Shown one piece after another: positions 6,832-10,034 of a stretch of DNA of 10,034 bases. The position numbers were made by a program, and so were the translations under genes. The notes under the pieces are model-generated. The model did not search any database, was not told where the DNA came from, and saw only the letters and a list, made by a program, of their open reading frames with translations. The DNA is taken from positions 1 to 10,034 of the forward strand of contig JBAXHO010000061.1 of NCBI GenBank assembly GCA_037138855.1, in the 5' to 3' direction. The DNA comes from JBAXHO01 sp037138855. Lineage in GTDB: Bacteria > Patescibacteriota > Dojkabacteria > B142 > OLB20. The stretch's first letter is position 1. Every line of letters begins with the position of its first letter.

Positions 6832-7759
6832 CCTCCAAATGAAAAGTTTTTAATCCTTCTATTAGCTGTTTCTGCGTAGTACCTGATTCAATAATCTCTT
6901 TAATACAGTTTTGAAATCTATCTTTAAATCTATTGATATTTTCAAAGTTATCTAGTTGATCTGTATTTAACATTTCTCTAACAATTTGTTGAAAAGTTAC
7001 ACTGTGAATGAATCCGTAATAATTCTTTGCTTTCCATGCTAGATCTAGTGCTGGAGATAATATTTTTGATATCAATGGACCTAGCTCTGGTTTAGTACGT
7101 TCAAATTCTGTACGTACTTCATTTAAAGGTATCATAATAATTTCTAGAGGAAGAGTTTCACCAATTCTGTCTACAATATTCAAAGTTTCATCAAGGCTAA
7201 AATGAGCCTCCATAGTTTTAAGTCGGTTTTGTATGTCTCCAATTGTAAATTTACTAAGTAAATGATCAGCAATTACCTCCTCTATAGGAAATCCTAAATC
7301 ACCCCAGTATAGTGTAGATAAATTTAATAAAGTGCTTTGAACAAATTCTTCTAATAGAATTGAAAATAATCCAAGATGCGACTGGGCTTCTAGTCCTTCA
7401 GATCCTGGTCTCCAACGGTTGATATTAAAGGTAGCATCAGCAAGCTTTATCAAATGAGTTTTATCAGATAAATCTAAAGATGCGATTTTTGTATTACAAA
7501 TATTTGGAATAGTTAATTTATCACCTAAACCATATGTTAAACCTTCTTCACCTTCTTTTATTAATTCTGGAAAATATCTGTTTCCAAAAGATCCAGCTGA
7601 GCCTCCTTGAACTATTCGTGCAATTCCATCTAATTGATCCCAAGGAAGATGATACTCATCAGCTATCTCTGGCATAATCAAATTAAATAAGTTGCAAACT
7701 ACAGTAATAGAATGCAAATCTTTAGGAATTAAATCACGATTAAAATCTGTGTCAACGAA
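6815..7759 (-). CDS. 3' part of a frameshifted gene of unknown function
   Basis: This frame encodes about 315 residues and continues the protein begun at 8061 after a -1 shift at the T-run (7758-7765 as A on the plus strand). It has no credible start of its own: the first candidate is TTG at 7717, with no ribosome binding site, and the frame reads sensibly upstream of it (FVDTDFNRDLIPKD) up to the T-run. The protein is soluble-looking and mostly helical in composition, with no signal peptide or membrane helix. A Gly-rich GGSAGSFGNRYF lies in its first quarter. I recognise no family. The joined product would be about 415 residues. It could be a decayed gene, an indel error in the sequence, or a gene expressed by frameshifting or slippage. 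Confidence 0.7.
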   Translation of the reverse strand, partial: FVDTDFNRDLIPKDLHSITVVCNLFNLIMPEIADEYHLPWDQLDGIARIVQGGSAGSFGNRYFPELIKEGEEGLTYGLGDKLTIPNICNTKIASLDLSDKTHLIKLADATFNINRWRPGSEGLEAQSHLGLFSILLEEFVQSTLLNLSTLYWGDLGFPIEEVIADHLLSKFTIGDIQNRLKTMEAHFSLDETLNIVDRIGETLPLEIIMIPLNEVRTEFERTKPELGPLISKILSPALDLAWKAKNYYGFIHSVTFQQIVREMLNTDQLDNFENINRFKDRFQNCIKEIIESGTTQKQLIEGLKTFHLEEKSGK

Positions 7760-8061
7760 AAAAAATTTCCCTTATTTCTTAATTCTTGTGCTCGCCCAGC
7801 TAATTTTACTAGTTCTTGATGTAATGACTCTTCACCAACAATCCCTTTTACAAATGGTTTTTGATTGATAATTGGTCTTCTCTCTTGAACACTAGCAAGT
7901 TGATCTAACCATAAGGTAAAAATATCACTACCATTAAATGAACAATATTTAGCTAACTCTACTAAGTGAAAAGGTCCATCTAATCTATACAAGTAATCCG
8001 CCGGTTGATGTTCTAAATTAGGATAAGCTTCTCCAATGAAAGTAATGAGATCTTTACTCAA
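7729..8061 (-). CDS. 5' part of a frameshifted gene of unknown function
   Basis: This frame encodes 110 residues, of which the first 101 belong to the long protein; the last nine (SLTQILIVI) are read after the T-run and look non-native. Translation starts at TTG 8059-8061: a TAA lies three codons upstream, and there is no in-frame ATG. No Shine-Dalgarno sequence is seen, but an extended -10 promoter lies 47 bases upstream. The sequence is charged and helical, with no recognised domain (EAYPNLEHQPADYLYRLDG near the N-terminus). The frame-zero stop is TAA at 7729-7731, about 27 bases after the slip site. The gene is AT-rich and appears accessory. It is divergent from the thiol-protein gene at 8476. 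Confidence 0.65.
   Translation of the reverse strand: MSKDLITFIGEAYPNLEHQPADYLYRLDGPFHLVELAKYCSFNGSDIFTLWLDQLASVQERRPIINQKPFVKGIVGEESLHQELVKLAGRAQELRNKGNFFSLTQILIVI
7757..7767 (-). other. T8 slippery site with -1 frame change
   Basis: On the coding strand the sequence reads AAT TTT TTT TCG, which contains the -1 slippery heptamer T TTT TTT (7765 down to 7759). A one-base backward shift gives TTC GTT GAC and restores a 315-codon open frame. One extra T in the run would do the same. A weak bulged hairpin (CAC-A-GAT / ATC-GTG) lies about seven bases downstream of the slip. Confidence 0.7.
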
Positions 8062-8107
8062 ATTAGTTTAATTAACTAAATAAATTTATGTATCGTTGAT
8101 ATAAGAA

Positions 8108-8116
8108 ATTATATCA
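8108..8116 (-). promoter_or_regulatory. extended -10 promoter of the frameshifted gene
   Basis: On the minus strand TATAAT (8108-8113) is preceded by TGA, forming an extended -10 that shares the string TATGATATAAT with the promoter at 2820. TTGATT at 8133-8138 is a weak -35 with 19 bp spacing. The expected leader is about 40 bases. Confidence 0.6.
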
Positions 8117-8220
8117 TAAATATCAGTGTGCAAATCAATCCAAGTTTTTTATAATTTAAAAATTTCAGATTCAATTTCTCTTTACCTCGGTTTGCCTATC
8201 TGCCAACCCTCCCCCACTCT

Positions 8221-8248
8221 CGAATTACGAATCTCGCATCTCGAATAG
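8221..8248. repeat. heptamer array, CGAATCT family
   Basis: Four 7-bp units, variants of CGAATCT such as CGAATTA and CGCATCT, in the divergent gap 8062-8475. Apart from the arrays and promoters I see no gene in this gap. Confidence 0.7.
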
Positions 8249-8349
8249 TACTGTAGGCCCTAATCTATAGACAGTAGTGATGTTAAAATTAATATATCGG
8301 TAGATTCCGAATTTCTTTTTTTATTCCTAGATTCCTAAATTCTTTCCTT

Positions 8350-8384
8350 CTTGCTACTTGCTACATGATACGTGATACTTGCGT
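8350..8384. repeat. heptamer array, CTTGCTA family (second copy)
   Basis: Five 7-bp units including CTTGCTA twice, then CATGATA and CGTGATA. It belongs to the same family as 4865-4913 and likewise lies upstream of a plus-strand gene for a membrane protein. Confidence 0.8.
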
Positions 8385-8441
8385 CATGCTCCTTCCCCGC
8401 TTCTCCGTGATAATTATTTCCCAAATTTCCCCTCCATCTGC

Positions 8442-8459
8442 TACAATAAATTTTATTGT
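8442..8459 (+). promoter_or_regulatory. -10 element overlapped by a 17-bp palindrome
   Basis: TACAAT (8442-8447) is a good -10 for the gene at 8476, predicting a leader of about 22 bases. It overlaps a perfect inverted repeat, ACAATAAA (8443-8450) and TTTATTGT (8452-8459), around a single T. The palindrome could be a repressor operator, though AT-rich palindromes also arise by chance. No clear -35. Confidence 0.45.
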
Positions 8460-8475
8460 TTATCAATTATCTCCT

Positions 8476-9591
8476 ATGCCTAAAAAACAAAAATCAGCTA
8501 AACCGACTGCCAAGAAGCCAGTCGCCCAAGTTGAAAAGCCCAAAACAGCTTCTAAGAAAACAGTTTCAGAAAAAATGACTACTGAAACTAATAAAACTGT
8601 AAGAGTCATTAATATCAATAAAAAGATGCTACTCACTGGTGGTCTTTTTCTGATTATGGCTGTAGCGCTTCTCATTAGCGTCTTAACATCCGGTTTTCGT
8701 GTTTTGCCATTGGGAATTGGTCAGAAAAACGATGCTGCTCTCAAAAAGGCAGTTTCTGATTATATTGACACCACCTTACTACAAGGTCAGAGCAAAATTG
8801 AGATCACCAAACTGGAAAAAAATAAAGATCGTTTAAAAACCATCACATTCACAGTACAAGGTCAGGAATATTCAGCTTTGGTCTCCACCGATGCCAAGAC
8901 TTTATATCTCTTAAATCAAAAATTCGATTTGAGTGGAAAAGCTGCCGATGCTAAAAGTGCTGATTACCCCAAAACCGACAAACCCACTTCCCTTTTCTTT
9001 ACTATGGCTTTCTGCCCTTATGGTAACCAGGCTGAAGGGATGATCAATAATGTCCGCGCTTTACTGAAAGATAAAATCAACTTGGAACCACATTATGTAA
9101 TTTATTCGGACTACGCAAAAAATGCCGGAGCTACAGCCAAATGGGAAGATTATTGTAGTGATTCCAGCCAAAAATATTGCTCAATGCATGGTATCCAGGA
9201 ATTACGCCAGGACGTCCGTGAAATCTGCGTTTACAAAAATCAGCCAGAGAAATACTGGGATTTCGTCGATGCCATTAATTTGAAATGTACTGCTCAAGAT
9301 GCTGATGCCTGCTGGACAGCTGTCGCTCAAGATAAAGGAGTTGATGTCAATGCTGTCAATTCCTGTGTCAGTACTCAGTCAGATACGATTCTCGCCAGCG
9401 AAGCCGCTTTGAATGCAGAGAAATCAGTCCAAGGCTCACCCACCATTTTCATTAATGACACCGCTTACGAAGGCTCACGTGCCCCAGAATCATTCAAAAC
9501 AGCCATCTGTAGCGCTTTCAACAACAAGCCCGGTGAATGTGATACTAAACTAAGTACCGCAGCACCAGATACGAATGGACAGTGTAATTGA
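8476..9591 (+). CDS. membrane-anchored thioredoxin-fold thiol protein (DsbA/GILT-like)
   Basis: This 371-residue protein has a Lys/Ala/Pro-rich cytoplasmic tail (1-49), one membrane helix (about 51-71), a linker domain (about 83-150) and an extracytoplasmic thioredoxin-like domain (about 168-350). The active-site motif is AFC180-P-Y-G183, followed by Asn, so the second Cys of the usual CxxC is absent. Ser321-Pro322-Thr supplies the cis-proline loop (GSPTIFIN). C235-SMHG-IQE-...-C251 resembles the C-Q-H-G-x2-E-C-x2-N-x4-C signature of GILT thiol reductases with one residue inserted. Ten cysteines lie in the exported domain. A role in disulfide handling outside the membrane is inferred. The start is ATG 8476; an upstream frame opening at 8365 would translate the heptamer array. 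Its own promoter and terminator flank it. Confidence 0.82.
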   Translation: MPKKQKSAKPTAKKPVAQVEKPKTASKKTVSEKMTTETNKTVRVININKKMLLTGGLFLIMAVALLISVLTSGFRVLPLGIGQKNDAALKKAVSDYIDTTLLQGQSKIEITKLEKNKDRLKTITFTVQGQEYSALVSTDAKTLYLLNQKFDLSGKAADAKSADYPKTDKPTSLFFTMAFCPYGNQAEGMINNVRALLKDKINLEPHYVIYSDYAKNAGATAKWEDYCSDSSQKYCSMHGIQELRQDVREICVYKNQPEKYWDFVDAINLKCTAQDADACWTAVAQDKGVDVNAVNSCVSTQSDTILASEAALNAEKSVQGSPTIFINDTAYEGSRAPESFKTAICSAFNNKPGECDTKLSTAAPDTNGQCN

Positions 9592-9594
9592 TCA

Positions 9595-9629
9595 GTAGTC
9601 TGTAGTCTGTAGTCAGTAGACTGTAGACA
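9595..9629. repeat. heptamer array, GTAGTCT family
   Basis: Five 7-bp units with GTAG kept throughout: GTAGTCT twice, then GTAGTCA, GTAGACT and GTAGACA. It starts three bases after the stop codon of the thiol-protein gene. Confidence 0.85.
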
Positions 9630-9645
9630 GGCAAAGATTAAAATT

Positions 9646-9678
9646 AAAAATACCCTGCGCGAGTGGGGTATTTTTTTT
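9646..9678 (+). terminator. strong intrinsic terminator after the thiol-protein gene
   Basis: A 13-bp stem (9646-9658 with 9663-9675, two G-T wobbles) closes on a GCGA tetraloop of the GNRA type and ends in eight T (9671-9678). A-tracts on the 5' side may allow function in both directions. Confidence 0.9.
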
Positions 9679-9681
9679 CAT

Positions 9682-9709
9682 TTGACATTCCTTTTCTTTT
9701 CGTTATATC
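9682..9709 (+). promoter_or_regulatory. sigma70-type promoter of the leader transcript
   Basis: A perfect TTGACA (9682-9687) is followed after 16 bp by TATATC (9704-9709), four of six matches to TATAAT. The spacing equals that of the vWA promoter. It begins four bases after the preceding terminator's T-tract. The start near 9716 puts the leader ATG at 9721 almost at the 5' end of the RNA. Confidence 0.5.
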
Positions 9710-9720
9710 ATTGTTTCATT

Positions 9721-9777
9721 ATGTCAAAACAGATCCAAAGCAACAATTTTTACTTTTTTTATTTTAAAACCGTATAG
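9721..9777 (+). CDS. candidate aromatic leader peptide of an attenuator
   Basis: An 18-codon frame encodes MSKQIQSNNFYFFYFKTV and ends at TAG 9775-9777. Residues 10-15 are six aromatic amino acids in a row (Phe-Tyr-Phe-Phe-Tyr-Phe). Known leader peptides of pheA and pheST operons in enterobacteria are Phe-rich in the same way. The control codons (9748-9765) lie just before the first arm of the first hairpin, and the stop codon lies in that hairpin's loop, as attenuation requires. No Shine-Dalgarno sequence is present, and the T-rich DNA makes Phe and Tyr codons likely by chance. The supporting evidence is the arrangement with a promoter and terminator, not the peptide alone. Confidence 0.4.
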   Translation: MSKQIQSNNFYFFYFKTV

Positions 9778-9837
9778 CGGTTGTTGTTGGCTTTAGATAA
9801 AAAAAGATAAACACCAAACCGCGCAAGCGGTTTTTTT
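9768..9837 (+). promoter_or_regulatory. candidate attenuator with competing hairpins
   Basis: Four segments can pair in alternative ways. Segment 1, AACCG (9768-9772), pairs with segment 2, CGGTT (9778-9782). Segment 2, extended to GCGGTT (9777-9782), can also pair with segment 3, AACCGC (9817-9822), helped by TTGG (9787-9790) with CCAA (9814-9817). Segment 3 pairs with segment 4, GCGGTTT (9827-9833), to make the terminator. A ribosome stalled at the aromatic codons would cover segment 1 and free segment 2 for 2:3 pairing; one reaching the stop would cover 1 and 2 and allow termination. The regulated gene would lie at or beyond the window end. Confidence 0.4.
9816..9837 (+). terminator. intrinsic terminator, attenuator arm 3:4
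   Basis: AAACCGC (9816-9822) and GCGGTTT (9827-9833) form a perfect 7-bp stem with a GCAA (GNRA) tetraloop, running into seven T (9831-9837). No long gene ends just upstream, since 9646-9678 already terminates the previous one. It must therefore end the short transcript from 9716. Confidence 0.85.
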
Positions 9838-9891
9838 ATGTCTTGCTTAAGTTTTGCAAATGAAATGCAGCAAAACTTTAGCAAGACATAA
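9836..9891. repeat. long imperfect hairpin, 22-bp arms
   Basis: Arms 9836-9857 and 9870-9891 are complementary with one mismatch, around a 12-base loop. No T-tract follows on either strand, so it is not a terminator. It may be a mobile palindromic element or a folded RNA. The left arm overlaps the end of the terminator's T-tract. Confidence 0.75.
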
Positions 9892-9915
9892 TCCTGTACC
9901 TTCATGGTACAGGAT
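9891..9915. repeat. perfect 10-bp hairpin
   Basis: ATCCTGTACC (9891-9900) and GGTACAGGAT (9906-9915) form a perfect stem around TTCAT. It directly follows the long hairpin and directly precedes the tandem array, with no unassigned bases between them. Confidence 0.75.
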
Positions 9916-10034
9916 CATCTAAATTACAAAGTACATTTAGGATTAGTTCATAAACTAGACAAACTAAATTACGCAGTACATTTAGGATTAGTTCATAAAC
10001 TAGACAAACTAAATTACATAGTATATTTAGGATT
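9916..10034. repeat. tandem 45-bp repeat array, runs off the window
   Basis: Two full units (9916-9960, 9961-10005) and 29 bases of a third are visible. Outside the first four bases of unit 1 the units are identical except at one trinucleotide (AAA, GCA, ATA) and one C/T change in unit 3. The trinucleotide is the loop of a hairpin made of CTAAATTAC and GTA-ATTTAG (one-base bulge). A second dyad, TAGTT and AACTA, follows in each unit. Because 45 is divisible by three, open frames pass through on both strands. The plus frame opens at ATG 9904 (repeat ending LGLVHKLD); the minus frame ends at TGA 9902-9904. Neither can be confirmed as coding. It is not CRISPR, as there are no unique spacers. Confidence 0.8.

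Noticed and set aside
7715..7717. Independent start (TTG 7717) for the 300-residue frame
   Set aside because: No promoter or ribosome binding site, and the frame remains sensible upstream to the T-run, fitting a split gene better.
7729..7756. Stimulatory structure for programmed frameshifting
   Set aside because: The only hairpin downstream of the slip is six base pairs with a bulge and AT-rich; too weak to argue for programming.
8365..8475. N-terminal extension of the thiol protein from ATG 8365
   Set aside because: It begins inside a heptamer array, and the -10 at 8442-8447 lies within it; ATG 8476 gives a typical basic tail and membrane helix.
1065..9591. Alternative genetic code with TGA read as glycine
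   Set aside because: TGA ends both the vWA and the thiol-protein genes at natural C-termini, followed at once by repeats or a terminator.
9838..9891. 17-codon frame (ATG 9838 to TAA 9891) as a second leader peptide
   Set aside because: It coincides with the long hairpin and has no control-codon run, promoter or following terminator.
9916..10034. CRISPR array
   Set aside because: Units are contiguous at 45 bp with only a 3-base variable part; no spacers and no cas genes.

Overview
The window looks like chromosomal DNA from a small-genome, AT-rich bacterium, most plausibly a member of the Candidate Phyla Radiation (Patescibacteria). This is inferred from gene content: a von Willebrand A surface protein with a thrombospondin-type calcium loop, an EndoQ-like PHP nuclease, a membrane-anchored GILT/DsbA-like thiol protein, and several short genes of unknown function. 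It also rests on the intergenic DNA. TGA is used as a stop at the end of two long genes, so this is not a lineage that reads TGA as glycine. No rRNA, tRNA, transposase or CRISPR array is visible.

Layout. 53-796 (+) is a putative lipoprotein of unknown function. 797-1064 is a repeat-rich convergent gap. 1065-2186 (-) is a secreted or anchored vWA protein with a consensus promoter (TTGACA, 16 bp, TACAAT). 2455-2748 (+) is a RelE/ParE-like toxin candidate without a visible antitoxin. 2850-3146 (+) is a small cysteine-containing protein with an extended -10 promoter. 3337-4620 (-) is an EndoQ/TIGR00375-type PHP endonuclease starting at TTG. 4621-4952 is a divergent gap with a REP-like pair of inverted repeats and three heptamer arrays. 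4953-6683 (+) is a complete ABC exporter half-transporter. 6815-8061 (-) is one unrecognised gene of about 415 codons, split by a -1 frameshift at a run of eight T. 8476-9591 (+) is a membrane-anchored thioredoxin-fold protein, followed by a strong intrinsic terminator. 9682-9837 is a candidate transcription attenuator: promoter, 18-codon leader peptide with six consecutive Phe/Tyr codons, competing hairpins and a terminator. 9836-10034 holds two more hairpins and a tandem array of a 45-bp unit that runs off the window.

The genes do not form one pathway; most appear to be single transcription units with their own promoters. Two themes join them. First, most intergenic gaps carry degenerate tandem arrays with a 7-bp period, whose sequence differs from gap to gap but often by only one or two substitutions. 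Second, transcripts appear to have short 5' leaders with no recognisable Shine-Dalgarno sequence, and at least two genes start at TTG. Four proteins (the lipoprotein, the vWA protein, the ABC exporter and the thiol protein) act at or outside the membrane.
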